From: Clostridium weizhouense
Lineage (GTDB): Bacteria > Bacillota > Clostridia > Clostridiales > Clostridiaceae
DNA: 64,000 nt
Reading direction: 5' to 3'
NCBI RefSeq assembly: GCF_019431045.1
Contig: NZ_JAHXPT010000011.1
Coordinates: forward strand, 108,579-172,578
Part shown: positions 35,903 to 44,340 of the stretch, one piece after another
Layout of the letters: every line of letters begins with the position of its first letter
Numbering within the stretch: position 1 is the stretch's first letter
The notes under the pieces: model-generated
Told to the model about the DNA's origin: nothing
The model's database searches: none
The model's input: the letters and a program-made list of their open reading frames with translations, nothing else
Made by a program: the position numbers and the translations under genes

Positions 35903-36904
35903 TTGAGAAATATAAAGAAAATTGTTGCATCAATAATGATTGCTACATTTGCTTTTTCAGCAGTAGGTTGCAAAATGATTGAAAAAACACCTGAAGCTAT
36001 ACAAAAAACAGTGCTTGCAACAGTAGGTAAAGAAAAAGTAACACAAGGTGATTTAGATAAAGATTTAAAATCAATTACAGAATCTTTAAAACAAAGATAT
36101 GGTGAGAATTATGCTGAAAATCCAGATATAAAAGATCAACTTCAAGAGTTAAAGAAGCAATATTTAAATGCAATTGTAAATGAAAAAGTTGTATTGCAAA
36201 AGGCAGAAGAATTGAAATTAAAGCCAGATGAAGATACTTTAAATAAAGAAGTAGATAGTGCTATTCAATATTATAAAGATGTATATAAAACAGATGAACA
36301 ATTTACAGCATTTTTACAACAAAATGACTTTACAGAAGATTCATTTAAAGAATATCAAAAAAATCAAGTTATAGTTAGATATGTACAACAAGATATAGTA
36401 AAAGATATAGAAGTTACAGATGGAGATATAGAAACATATTATAATGAAAATAAAGAGAAATATACAGAAGGTGCTGGTGCAATAGTATCTCATATTTTAG
36501 TAGCTGATGAAAATGATGCTAAAGAAGTTAAATCTAAATTAGATAAAGGAGAAGATTTTGCAGCGTTAGCTTCTCAATATTCTACAGATACAGGAACAAA
36601 AGATAATGGAGGTTCTCTTGGTTTTATAGAATATTCATCAACTAAATATGTTAAAGAGTTTATGGATGGATTTAAAGATTTAAAAGATGGTGAAATTTCT
36701 GCACCTATAAAGTCACAATATGGATACCATATAATTAAGGTTACTGGAGTTAAGACATCAGATGCAGTAACACCATTAGAGGATGTTAAAGAAGAAATTA
36801 GATCAGAATTATTACAACAAAAGCAAAAAGAAGCTTTTAACTCTAAGGTAGAAGAATGGAAAAAAGATATTAAAGTTAAGATTAATGACAATAAATTAAA
36901 ATAA
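35903..36904 (+). CDS. prsA: PrsA-like foldase lipoprotein (parvulin peptidyl-prolyl isomerase)
   Basis: This 333-residue extracellular lipoprotein helps exported proteins fold. It has a signal with lipobox SAVGC, Cys23 lipidated. A SurA/trigger-like N-domain spans about 40-190, and the rotamase domain is at about 197-290 (SHILVADENDAKEV, GGSLGFIE, QYGYHIIKV). The start is TTG 35903, after GAGGGGA; the frame reaches back to an ATG at 35825, but that N-terminus is not signal-like. It lies between mfd and spoVT, a common clostridial arrangement. Confidence 0.94.
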   Translation: MRNIKKIVASIMIATFAFSAVGCKMIEKTPEAIQKTVLATVGKEKVTQGDLDKDLKSITESLKQRYGENYAENPDIKDQLQELKKQYLNAIVNEKVVLQKAEELKLKPDEDTLNKEVDSAIQYYKDVYKTDEQFTAFLQQNDFTEDSFKEYQKNQVIVRYVQQDIVKDIEVTDGDIETYYNENKEKYTEGAGAIVSHILVADENDAKEVKSKLDKGEDFAALASQYSTDTGTKDNGGSLGFIEYSSTKYVKEFMDGFKDLKDGEISAPIKSQYGYHIIKVTGVKTSDAVTPLEDVKEEIRSELLQQKQKEAFNSKVEEWKKDIKVKINDNKLK

Positions 36905-36919
36905 GAATTTATAAGTTTT

Positions 36920-36968
36920 ACCTCTGGGTATAGAATAAAAATCTATATATACCCAGAGGTATTTTTTT
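36920..36968 (+). terminator. Terminator after prsA
   Basis: ACCTCTGGGTATA pairs with TATACCCAGAGGT, followed by seven Ts. Confidence 0.92.
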
Positions 36969-37095
36969 ATAAAAAAGTAATCCCTAAAAATAATATCTTA
37001 TATAAAAATTGACTATAAGTGTATAAAATTTCTAACAATTCAAATAATAATAATGCAACTAATTTAATAAAGTTTTAAAGGAGGTTAAATAATCA

Positions 37096-37647
37096 ATGAA
37101 GGCAACAGGTATTGTTAGAAGAATTGACGATTTAGGAAGAGTAGTAATTCCAAAAGAAATAAGGAGAACTTTAAGAATACGAGAAGGAGATCCACTTGAA
37201 ATATTTACTGATAGAGAAGGAGGCGTAATCTTAAAAAAATATTCTCCTATAGGGGAATTAACAGATTTTTCAAAGGAATATGCGGAAAGTCTACAACAAG
37301 CTATAGGACATATAGTTTTAATTGCAGATAAAGATGCGTTTATATCAGTTAGTGGTACACCTAAAAAAGATTATCTTGAAAGAAAAATAAGTTCAGAATT
37401 AGAAAAAATAATGGATGATAGAAAAACAATTCTTTTAGATAAAGCTTCAAATAAGGTAATACCATTACATAATGACGATGATGAGGCTAATTATGTAAGC
37501 CAAGTTATTTCGCCTATATTAGCAGAAGGCGATGCAATTGGAACAGTAATTATTCTATCTAAAGAGGATGGTAAGGATTTAGGAGAAGTTGAATTAAAAC
37601 TTGCAGAGACTGCAGCAACATTCTTAGGAAAACAAATGGAACAATAA
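37096..37647 (+). CDS. spoVT: Stage V sporulation regulator SpoVT
   Basis: This 183-residue AbrB-family regulator acts in the forespore. The N-terminal swapped-hairpin domain (MKATGIVRRIDDLGRVVIPKEIRRTL) binds DNA, and the C-terminal half is a GAF-like domain. AAAGGAGG precedes the ATG. It lies between prsA and the spoVB-like gene, matching the Bacillus mfd-spoVT-yabM order. I could not identify a convincing sigma-G promoter in the 190 bases before it. Confidence 0.97.
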   Translation: MKATGIVRRIDDLGRVVIPKEIRRTLRIREGDPLEIFTDREGGVILKKYSPIGELTDFSKEYAESLQQAIGHIVLIADKDAFISVSGTPKKDYLERKISSELEKIMDDRKTILLDKASNKVIPLHNDDDEANYVSQVISPILAEGDAIGTVIILSKEDGKDLGEVELKLAETAATFLGKQMEQ

Positions 37648-37768
37648 ATATACATAAATATATTTTACTATATTAATTATTAATTTTTAAATATAGTGAA
37701 AATAGAGTCATAATACCTTCAAATTTACAATAAAAATTATTAGTATAATGTAACTTTGGAGGTATTTT

Positions 37769-39304
37769 ATGAAAAAGCAATCCTTAATAAAAGGAAGTTT
37801 AATTCTTGGAATAGCAGGAATATTAACAAGATTTTTAGGATTATTTTTTAGATGGCCATTAATAATGTTAATAGGAGATGAAGGCATAGGATATTATCAA
37901 ATGTCATATCCTTTATATATGTTTTTTGTTGCAATGGCATCAGGCATTCCTGTTGCCATTTCAAAAATGATCTCAGAGAATAATGCAGTTAATGATATTA
38001 ATGGTAGTTTTGAAGTAATGAAGGAATCAGCAATATTGATGTCTATTTTAGGGACAGGCACAACATGTGCATTATTTTTCTTTGCAAAACCAATAATAAG
38101 TTTTTTGAAATGGGATTTTAAAGCATATTACTCACTCATAGGAATTTCTTTTGCTCCTATTATAATATCATTTATAACAATATTTAGAGGTTTTTTTCAG
38201 GGATTACAAAACATGTCACCATCAGCTGTTTCGCAAGTAATAGAGCAAATCGGTAGAATTATATTTGGAGTAGGATTAGCTGTGTTTTTTTTACCTAAAG
38301 GAATAGAGTATTCAGCAGGAGGTGCAGCTTTTGGTGCAACAGCTGGAGCTGTATTAGCTGGAATATATTTATATAAAAAATATATAAATATAAAAAAAGA
38401 TTATGGCATTAAAAAAGTAAAAACTAATCCTGAAGTTTTAAATAATATATTAAAAATAGCAATTCCAATATCTTTAGGAGCAACAGTAGGAACTATTATG
38501 GGTTTAATAGATTCAATTGTAGTTCCACAAAAACTTTTACAAGCTGGTTTTAGTAGCATGCAGAGTACTGTTTTATATGCTCAATTAACAGGAAAAGCAT
38601 CTGTGATTGTTAATGTACCATTGACATTATCAATGGCATTATGTACATCATTAATTCCAATTATCGCAGAAAACTTTATATTGAAAAATCATTTAGAAGT
38701 AAAAAGAAAAATTAATGTTTCTATGAAATTATCTGCTGTAATAGCTATACCATGTATGTTTGGAATTTTCTTTTTAGCAGAGCCTATAATGAGATTTATA
38801 TTTCCAGGTAAATTTGAAGGATTTGAGATTTTGAAGTATTTATCATTATCAATCCCATTTATAATAATAACTCAAACAACTACATCAATATTACAGGGAA
38901 CAGGAAATTATATTATTCCAGTAATTAATCTGTTTATTGCATGTTTAGTTAAAATAATATTAACATGGACATTGGTACCGATAAAATCTATAAATATTTA
39001 TGGTGCTGTTATTGCTAGTATAAGTGCATATTTTGTTTCAAGTATTCTAAATTTATTATTAATGAAATTCAGATTGAAAATTAAGTTGAATTTATATCAA
39101 ATATTAATAAAACCGGCCTATGCTTCAACATTAATGATGTTATTAGTATTAATGAGCTATAATTATATTTACAAAAGTACAACGAGCAATGGGGTATCTT
39201 GCTTAGTATCTATATTTTTAGGTATTATAGTATATATAATATTAATAATGTTATTTAAAGTATTTAAAATTGAAGAAATAAAGAGTAGATTTAGAAGAAA
39301 CTAA
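37769..39304 (+). CDS. SpoVB/YabM-like polysaccharide or lipid-linked precursor flippase
   Basis: This 511-residue membrane protein has about 14 helices and belongs to the MOP superfamily (SpoVB/MurJ branch). The opening GSLILGIAGILTRFLGLFFRWPL is typical. The family moves lipid-linked oligosaccharides for cell wall or spore cortex. Its position after spoVT and before the MazG gene equals Bacillus yabM. TTGGAGG precedes the ATG. SpoVB, MurJ and YabM cannot be separated by sequence inspection alone. Confidence 0.88.
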   Translation: MKKQSLIKGSLILGIAGILTRFLGLFFRWPLIMLIGDEGIGYYQMSYPLYMFFVAMASGIPVAISKMISENNAVNDINGSFEVMKESAILMSILGTGTTCALFFFAKPIISFLKWDFKAYYSLIGISFAPIIISFITIFRGFFQGLQNMSPSAVSQVIEQIGRIIFGVGLAVFFLPKGIEYSAGGAAFGATAGAVLAGIYLYKKYINIKKDYGIKKVKTNPEVLNNILKIAIPISLGATVGTIMGLIDSIVVPQKLLQAGFSSMQSTVLYAQLTGKASVIVNVPLTLSMALCTSLIPIIAENFILKNHLEVKRKINVSMKLSAVIAIPCMFGIFFLAEPIMRFIFPGKFEGFEILKYLSLSIPFIIITQTTTSILQGTGNYIIPVINLFIACLVKIILTWTLVPIKSINIYGAVIASISAYFVSSILNLLLMKFRLKIKLNLYQILIKPAYASTLMMLLVLMSYNYIYKSTTSNGVSCLVSIFLGIIVYIILIMLFKVFKIEEIKSRFRRN

Positions 39305-39318
39305 AAAGGAGAGTCTAA

Positions 39319-40776
39319 ATGATTAAAATAGTGGGATTAGGTCCGGGAGCGAAAGAAGCTTTAACAGTAGGCTGTATAAATGAATTAGAAAACTGTAAAA
39401 ATATTTTTTTAAGAACAGAAAAGCATCCAACAGTGGAATATTTAAATGATAAGGGAATAGAATTTAATACTTACGATTATGTTTACGAAAGTAAAGAAAG
39501 CTTTGATGAAGTATATTTAAATATAGCACAAGATTTAATTAAAAAGCATAATGAATTAGGTAATTTAGTTTATTCAGTACCAGGACATCCGTTGGTGGCT
39601 GAAAAATCTGTATTTAATTTAATATCTTTATGTAAAGAGAATGGTATAGAATACAAAGTTATTCCAGCAGTAAGTTTTATTGATGCAATGATGGAAAGTT
39701 TATCAATAGATCCAATAGAAGGTTTAAAAGTTATAGATGCATTTGATATAAATAATCAAATTTTAGATAAAAGAATAGGAACAATCATTACTCAAGTATA
39801 CAATCAATTAATTGCATCTGAAGTAAAATTAAAGTTATTACAGCAATATAATGATGAAACAGAAATTTATTATGTAAGAGCAGCAGGAATAATTGGAGAA
39901 GAAAATATAAGAAAAATTCCATTGTATGAATTAGATATGCAAGAAGATATAGATTATTTAACATCAATATATATACCTAAAGATATAAATAATAAAAAAG
40001 ATTTTTATGATCTTTTGGAAATAATAGAAACATTAAGAGGAGAAAATGGCTGTCCGTGGGATAAGGAACAAACTCATAATTCTATAAAGAATGCATTGGT
40101 AGAGGAAAGTTATGAGGTGATTGACGCTATAGATAATGAAGATGACAATTCATTAATAGAAGAATTGGGAGATGTATTATTACATGTTGTTTTTCATGCA
40201 TCTATTGGTAAAGAAGAAGGATATTTTAATATAAATGATGTTATTGAAGCAATTTGTAATAAAATGATATACAGACACCCCCATGTTTTTAATAATACAG
40301 AAGAAACTATTAGTTCAACTGGAGATCTTATTATAAAGTGGGATGAACTAAAGAAATCAGAAAAGGGATATTCTTCATTAACTGATGAAATGAATGGAAT
40401 AGCAAAAGCATTACCATCTCTTTTAAGAGCAAATAAGGTTCAAAAAAAGGCTAAAAAAGTTGGATTTGATTGGAATAATGTTAATGATGCAATAAAAAAA
40501 GTTGAAGAAGAATTAAAAGAAGTAATAAATGCATATACTATTAATAATATGGAAAACATAAAAGAAGAAATCGGAGATTTATTATTTTCGTGTGTTAATG
40601 TTGCAAGATTCTTTAATATAGATGAAGAATTAGCATTAAATGCAACAACAGATAAATTCATTAAAAGATTTTCATATATTGAGAAAAAGGCAGGTGAGAT
40701 GAAGCTTAAATTAGAAGACATGTCTTTAGAAGATATGGATAAACTTTGGGAAGAAGCAAAAAAACTAGATAAATAA
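39319..40776 (+). CDS. yabN: YabN-type fusion: SAM-dependent methylase-like domain plus MazG nucleotide pyrophosphohydrolase
   Basis: This 485-residue protein fuses a tetrapyrrole-methylase-like domain (about 1-220; VGLGPGAKEALTVG, SVPGHPLVAEKSVF) to MazG (about 232-485). The MazG half has ENGCPWDKEQTHNSIKNALVEESYEVIDAI and the EELGDVLLHVVFH metal-binding helix. MazG hydrolyses NTPs or damaged nucleotides; the substrate of the methylase part is unknown. It follows the flippase by 14 bases. The fusion is the normal Firmicute form. Confidence 0.95.
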   Translation: MIKIVGLGPGAKEALTVGCINELENCKNIFLRTEKHPTVEYLNDKGIEFNTYDYVYESKESFDEVYLNIAQDLIKKHNELGNLVYSVPGHPLVAEKSVFNLISLCKENGIEYKVIPAVSFIDAMMESLSIDPIEGLKVIDAFDINNQILDKRIGTIITQVYNQLIASEVKLKLLQQYNDETEIYYVRAAGIIGEENIRKIPLYELDMQEDIDYLTSIYIPKDINNKKDFYDLLEIIETLRGENGCPWDKEQTHNSIKNALVEESYEVIDAIDNEDDNSLIEELGDVLLHVVFHASIGKEEGYFNINDVIEAICNKMIYRHPHVFNNTEETISSTGDLIIKWDELKKSEKGYSSLTDEMNGIAKALPSLLRANKVQKKAKKVGFDWNNVNDAIKKVEEELKEVINAYTINNMENIKEEIGDLLFSCVNVARFFNIDEELALNATTDKFIKRFSYIEKKAGEMKLKLEDMSLEDMDKLWEEAKKLDK

Positions 40777-40988
40777 GCATTAAAATAAAGGAATTATCCA
40801 GTTATTGAAGAATAGTTAATAAGGAACTATATTACAAAAATTATTTATAACTACTAATGTTAGTACAAAGAGACTATTTTTCTATAGACTACCAGGCTAA
40901 GAGGTTATATAATAAAGAAGTGTAATTTAGTACATATATGAATAGTTAAAACTAAATGTTATAACTTGATTTTAAGGAGGATGTAATT

Positions 40989-41267
40989 GTGAATAAAGCA
41001 GAATTAATAACTAGCATGGCTGAAAAAAGTAAATTAACTAAAAAAGATGCTGAATTAGCATTAAAAGCTTTTATTGAAAGTGTTGAAGATGCATTAGAGT
41101 GTGGAGAAAAAGTTCAATTAGTTGGATTTGGAACTTTTGAAACAAGAGAAAGAGCAGCTAGAGAAGGAAGAAATCCTAGAACTAAGGAACCAATAAAGAT
41201 TCCTGCAACAACAGTTCCAGTATTTAAAGCTGGAAAAGAGTTCAAAGACAAGGTTAATAATAAATAG
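40989..41267 (+). CDS. hup: HU-family DNA-binding protein
   Basis: This 92-residue histone-like protein compacts and bends DNA. The beta-arm region GFGTFETRERAAREGRNPRTKEPIKIPA and the N-terminus NKAELITSMAEKSKLTKKDAE are canonical. It starts at GTG 40989 with AAGGAGG 8 bases upstream. The 212-base gap before it contains no other gene. A compact terminator follows. Confidence 0.97.
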   Translation: MNKAELITSMAEKSKLTKKDAELALKAFIESVEDALECGEKVQLVGFGTFETRERAAREGRNPRTKEPIKIPATTVPVFKAGKEFKDKVNNK

Positions 41268-41277
41268 TAAATTATAT

Positions 41278-41303
41278 GAACCCGGGATTTCTCGGGTTCT
41301 TTT
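41278..41303 (+). terminator. Terminator after hup
   Basis: GAACCCG pairs with CGGGTTC, then TTTT. Confidence 0.88.
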
Positions 41304-41317
41304 AATAAAGGAGTAAT

Positions 41318-41578
41318 ATGAGGCTAGATAAATATTTAAAAGTTTCAAGAATTATAAAAAGAAGAACAGTTGCTAAAGAAGTATGTGAAAGCGGACGTGT
41401 ATCAATAAATGATAAAGTTGCTAAACCATCAACTGATATAAAAGAAGATGATATAATCCAAATTACTTTTGCAAACAGAATATTAAAAGCTAAAATAGTA
41501 AATATTAAAGAACATGTTAAAAAAGAAGATGCAAAAGAAATGTATATAATTCTTGAAGGAGAAGAAGATAAAGAGTAG
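41318..41578 (+). CDS. rqcP: RqcP (YabO) S4-domain ribosome quality-control factor
   Basis: This 86-residue protein consists almost only of an S4 RNA-binding domain (MRLDKYLKVSRIIKRRTVAKEVCESGRVSINDKVAKPS). In Bacillus it binds 50S-peptidyl-tRNA with RqcH to extend alanine tails on stalled chains. AAAGGAG precedes the ATG. Its place downstream of yabN (with hup between) equals Bacillus yabO. Confidence 0.94.
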   Translation: MRLDKYLKVSRIIKRRTVAKEVCESGRVSINDKVAKPSTDIKEDDIIQITFANRILKAKIVNIKEHVKKEDAKEMYIILEGEEDKE

Positions 41579-41609
41579 CCTTATTAATTTTAAAAGGCTA
41601 CTTTTGTTA
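41576..41609 (+). terminator. Terminator after rqcP
   Basis: GTAGCCTT pairs with AAGGCTAC, followed by TTTTGTT. Confidence 0.85.
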
Positions 41610-41612
41610 TAG

Positions 41613-41774
41613 TTAAGGCACATTCAAAAAAATAATAGACCAGTATGATCCTCTATTTTGTGTGATGCTGCGTCAGTAAATTTAGCTAATAGCTGGCTAT
41701 TAACTAAATTTACTTCCTTGTCTGACACAAAATATACAACGCCTTTGATCTATTATTTAATTTTATCTGCCTAA
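41613..41774. repeat. Dispersed palindromic element, long copy G (162 bp, nested arms)
   Basis: Outer ends TTAAGGCACATTCAAAAAAA and TTTAATTTTATCTGCCTAA match the family. Inside are further paired arms: TATTTTGTGT / ACACAAAATA, TAAATTTAG / CTAAATTTA, and TAATAGC / GCTATTA. The whole copy can fold into one long hairpin. It lies between rqcP and the yabP promoter. Confidence 0.8.
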
Positions 41775-41801
41775 CGTAATAATCTTTAATTTTTAAACAA
41801 T

Positions 41802-41830
41802 GAATAAAGATAAATTTGTATTCATATATT
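41802..41830 (+). promoter_or_regulatory. Sigma-E-like promoter of yabPQ
   Basis: GAATAAA (41802-41808), 14 bases, then CATATATT (41823-41830) resembles the sigma-E pattern GMATATT-N14-CATACAAT. yabP and yabQ are sigma-E genes in Bacillus. Confidence 0.5.
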
Positions 41831-41861
41831 GTATAAGAATAATATGTGGAGGAAATTTTTT

Positions 41862-42155
41862 ATGGAGAAGAAAATAGAAAATAAAATTAATGATAAAAAT
41901 TCAAGTTTATCTTTAGAAAATAGGGAAAAACTAGTTCTAAGTGGAGTTATAGAAGTTATAAGTTTTGATAGCCAAAAAATAGATTTAACTACAGAGTTAG
42001 GGAATCTAAGTATAAAAGGGCAAGAGCTTAAAATGAATAAACTAGACGTTAAAAATGGAGATGTTATTATTAATGGAAATATAGATTCTATGATTTATAG
42101 TGGAAAAGAAGTAAAAAAGAGTAAAGAAAGTATAATAAATAGATTGTTTAAATAG
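41862..42155 (+). CDS. yabP: Sporulation protein YabP
   Basis: This 97-residue YabP/YqfC-family protein is needed for spore development in the mother cell. The core REKLVLSGVIEVISFDSQKIDLTTELGNLSIKG is characteristic. TGGAGGAAA fixes the start at ATG 41862 instead of 41829. yabQ follows 17 bases later. A sigma-E-like promoter is upstream. Confidence 0.93.
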   Translation: MEKKIENKINDKNSSLSLENREKLVLSGVIEVISFDSQKIDLTTELGNLSIKGQELKMNKLDVKNGDVIINGNIDSMIYSGKEVKKSKESIINRLFK

Positions 42156-42172
42156 AAAGGTAGGTAAAATTA

Positions 42173-42565
42173 ATGCCATTATCTTTAAATATGCAATTTA
42201 ATCTTATTCTTTATAGTTCAATAGCTGGATTTATAACAGGCTTATTATTTGACATATATAGAGGTATAAGAGGATTAAATTCAATAAAAGTAATTACAAT
42301 TATTGAAGATATATTATTTTGGGTACTTACAGCTTTAATCATTTTTACTTTTTTATTATATACAAACTATGCATTTTTAACTCCTTATGTCTATATTTTT
42401 ATAATTATAGCACTCCTCATTTATCTAAGACTATTTAGTAAATACTTTTATTCACTTGAGAAATTACTAATAAAAAAAGTAAATACCATTATCAGAATAG
42501 TATTTAAAAACATAATATATCCTATTAAAATAATTTTTAGTAAAGTAATGGATAAAAGCAAATAG
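42173..42565 (+). CDS. yabQ: Spore cortex biosynthesis membrane protein YabQ
   Basis: This 130-residue protein has about three to four membrane helices and the YabQ signature FDIYRGIRG after the first helix. In Bacillus it localises to the forespore membrane and is required for cortex formation. AAAGGTAGG precedes the ATG, and it is coupled to yabP. DivIC follows 81 bases later. Confidence 0.92.
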   Translation: MPLSLNMQFNLILYSSIAGFITGLLFDIYRGIRGLNSIKVITIIEDILFWVLTALIIFTFLLYTNYAFLTPYVYIFIIIALLIYLRLFSKYFYSLEKLLIKKVNTIIRIVFKNIIYPIKIIFSKVMDKSK

Positions 42566-42646
42566 CTTAAAAAAAATTACTTGAATAATACTTATAGAGT
42601 GTTTACAATATATATAAGAGAATTTGAGAAAATAGAGGTTCTATGG

Positions 42647-42940
42647 ATGAGGAAGTTAACATTTAGAAACTTAATAATCATTGGGTTAGCTAGCATATTT
42701 ATTTTTAGTTATATAAGACAACAAGTAACTATGAGTAGAATTAAACAACAACTAAATGAAAAACAGACTATTCTTGATGAACTGACTAAAAAAAATGAAC
42801 GTCTTCAAGATGAAGTTGAAAAGATTAATACTACTTCAAATGAATATGTTGAAAAGTTAGCAAGAGAAAGACTGGGAATGATTAAACCAGGAGAAAAAGT
42901 AGTTAATAGTGAAGAACAACAATCAAATTCTGAAAAATAG
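42647..42940 (+). CDS. divIC: Cell division protein DivIC/FtsB family
   Basis: This 97-residue bitopic division protein has one membrane helix (about 8-24) and an extracellular coiled coil (RIKQQLNEKQTILDELTKKNERLQDEVEK), ending in the family motif YVEKLARERLGMIKPGE. AGAGGTT suits ATG 42647. The frame extends to TTG 42581, but that adds residues without a signal. Its place after yabQ equals Bacillus divIC. Confidence 0.93.
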   Translation: MRKLTFRNLIIIGLASIFIFSYIRQQVTMSRIKQQLNEKQTILDELTKKNERLQDEVEKINTTSNEYVEKLARERLGMIKPGEKVVNSEEQQSNSEK

Positions 42941-42993
42941 TTTTTTATTATAATCATATATATTTTTATATTTTAAGGAGGAATCTTTTAAAC

Positions 42994-43398
42994 ATGACCT
43001 TAGAGGCAGGAAACATATTAGAGGGCACAGTAATAAACATTACAAACTTTGGAGCTTTTATTGAGGTGGAAGGCAAAACTGGATTGGTACACATTTCAGA
43101 AGTTGCAGACTCTTATGTGAAAGATATCAGAGAACATCTTAAGGAACAAGATAAAGTTAAAGTTAAAGTTATCTCAATTGATGATAACGGTAAAATTAGT
43201 CTTTCAATTAAACAAGCAAATGTTCAAAGAAAATCAGTTAAACCTGTAGAAATTGACTGGAATAATGATAAGAAAAAAAATGGTGCAGGAAATTTCGAAG
43301 ATATTATGTCTAGATTTTTAAAAGATAGTGAAGAAAGAATGCAAGATGTAAAGAAACATCAAGAATTTAAAGGTAAAGGCGGCAAAAAAGGCTGCTAA
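42994..43398 (+). CDS. S1-domain RNA-binding protein (YabR-like)
   Basis: This 134-residue protein has a single S1 domain at residues 5-72 (GNILEGTVINITNFGAFIEVEGKTGLVHISEV) and a basic, glycine/lysine-rich tail. It matches Bacillus YabR in position, next to divIC. AAGGAGG is 13 bases before the ATG. The function is probably binding RNA or ribosomes; details are unknown. A strong terminator follows. Confidence 0.93.
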   Translation: MTLEAGNILEGTVINITNFGAFIEVEGKTGLVHISEVADSYVKDIREHLKEQDKVKVKVISIDDNGKISLSIKQANVQRKSVKPVEIDWNNDKKKNGAGNFEDIMSRFLKDSEERMQDVKKHQEFKGKGGKKGC

Positions 43399-43431
43399 TA
43401 CTTTAGACGTTATATATAATTAACATATAAA

Positions 43432-43475
43432 TAAAACAAGGATTACTAATATTTTTAGTAATCCTTGTTTTATTT
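43432..43475 (+). terminator. Terminator after the S1 gene
   Basis: AAAACAAGGATTACTAA pairs with TTAGTAATCCTTGTTTT, then ATTT. Confidence 0.92.
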
Positions 43476-43566
43476 GAAGATTGGGGGATTTTAAAAGTTT
43501 AAACCCTGATTAAGTCGAAGATAATATATTTTAAAATAAAAAAATAAAAAAAATATCAAAAAATTG

Positions 43567-43595
43567 TTGACAGTGTAGAAAGTATACAGTATAAT
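43567..43595 (+). promoter_or_regulatory. Consensus sigma-A promoter of the tRNA operon
   Basis: TTGACA (43567-43572), exactly 17 bases, then TATAAT (43590-43595). Confidence 0.93.
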
Positions 43596-43628
43596 AAATT
43601 TTGTCGTTGGAAATAATTCAACTGGCTT

Positions 43629-43717
43629 GCCGAAGTGGCGGAACTGGCAGACGCACAGGACTTAAAATCCTGCGGTGGTTAAACACCGTACCGGTTCGAT
43701 TCCGGTCTTCGGCACCA
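43629..43717 (+). tRNA. tRNA-Leu (TAA), copy 1
   Basis: An 89-base tRNA with acceptor GCCGAAG/CTTCGGC, discriminator A and encoded CCA. The long variable arm and the anticodon loop CTTAAAA give UAA. It is identical to the copy at 43896. Confidence 0.97.
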
Positions 43718-43726
43718 AAGTAATAT

Positions 43727-43802
<76 letters not shown>

Positions 43803-43811
43803 TAAAAATTT

Positions 43812-43888
43812 GGCGGAATAGCTCAGCTGGCTAGAGCATTCGGTTCATACCCGAAGTGTCGTAGGTTCAAGTCCTATTTCCGCTACCA
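43812..43888 (+). tRNA. tRNA-Met (CAT), elongator
   Basis: A 77-base tRNA with acceptor GGCGGAA/TTCCGCT, anticodon loop TTCATAC (CAU) and encoded CCA. A tRNA-Ile2 that is modified at C34 would also read CAT, but the sequence looks like Met. Confidence 0.9.
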
Positions 43889-43895
43889 TATGCTT

Positions 43896-43984
43896 GCCGA
43901 AGTGGCGGAACTGGCAGACGCACAGGACTTAAAATCCTGCGGTGGTTAAACACCGTACCGGTTCGATTCCGGTCTTCGGCACCA
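43896..43984 (+). tRNA. tRNA-Leu (TAA), copy 2
   Basis: An 89-base exact repeat of the tRNA at 43629, including the flanking CTTG before it. It closes the four-tRNA operon. Confidence 0.97.
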
Positions 43985-44016
43985 AAGACTTAAGCTTTTA
44001 GCTTAAGTCTTTTTTG
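43985..44016 (+). terminator. Terminator of the tRNA operon
   Basis: AAGACTTAAGC pairs with GCTTAAGTCTT, followed by TTTT. Confidence 0.92.
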
Positions 44017-44340
44017 CGTAAAAAAATCATATATATTCAATAGTTTATAAATTATGAAAAAATAAATCTCTATAAATTTTTATAATGTATATTTTAACGA
44101 CAAATTATTTTATAAAAATAATTATTAATAATTTATATTATAAATAAAAATAATATTATAAAACTTAGAAATATCAAGTGATTAGATAGTAAAAAATACA
44201 AAAAATATTTTTAAACAAAAAGGTAAAAAATGGTAAAAGATGTCCTACGAAAAAATAATGTAATGATATTTTATGACATGAATCTTAAAGTTATGGTGTT
44301 ATAATTTAATTACATTATTTGGAAAAAAGGGGGAGAGGAC
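44017..44340 (+). promoter_or_regulatory. Upstream region of spoIIE
   Basis: 324 very AT-rich bases with no gene. A TTATAATT -10 candidate lies near 44300, with TGACAT about 21 bases before it, the wide spacing known for Spo0A-activated promoters. ACGACAA near 44099 is only a partial 0A box. The rest shows nothing definite. Confidence 0.4.

Noticed and set aside
44090..44110. Spo0A box before spoIIE
   Set aside because: Only a partial match to TTCGACA/TGTCGAA is visible, too weak to list as a site.
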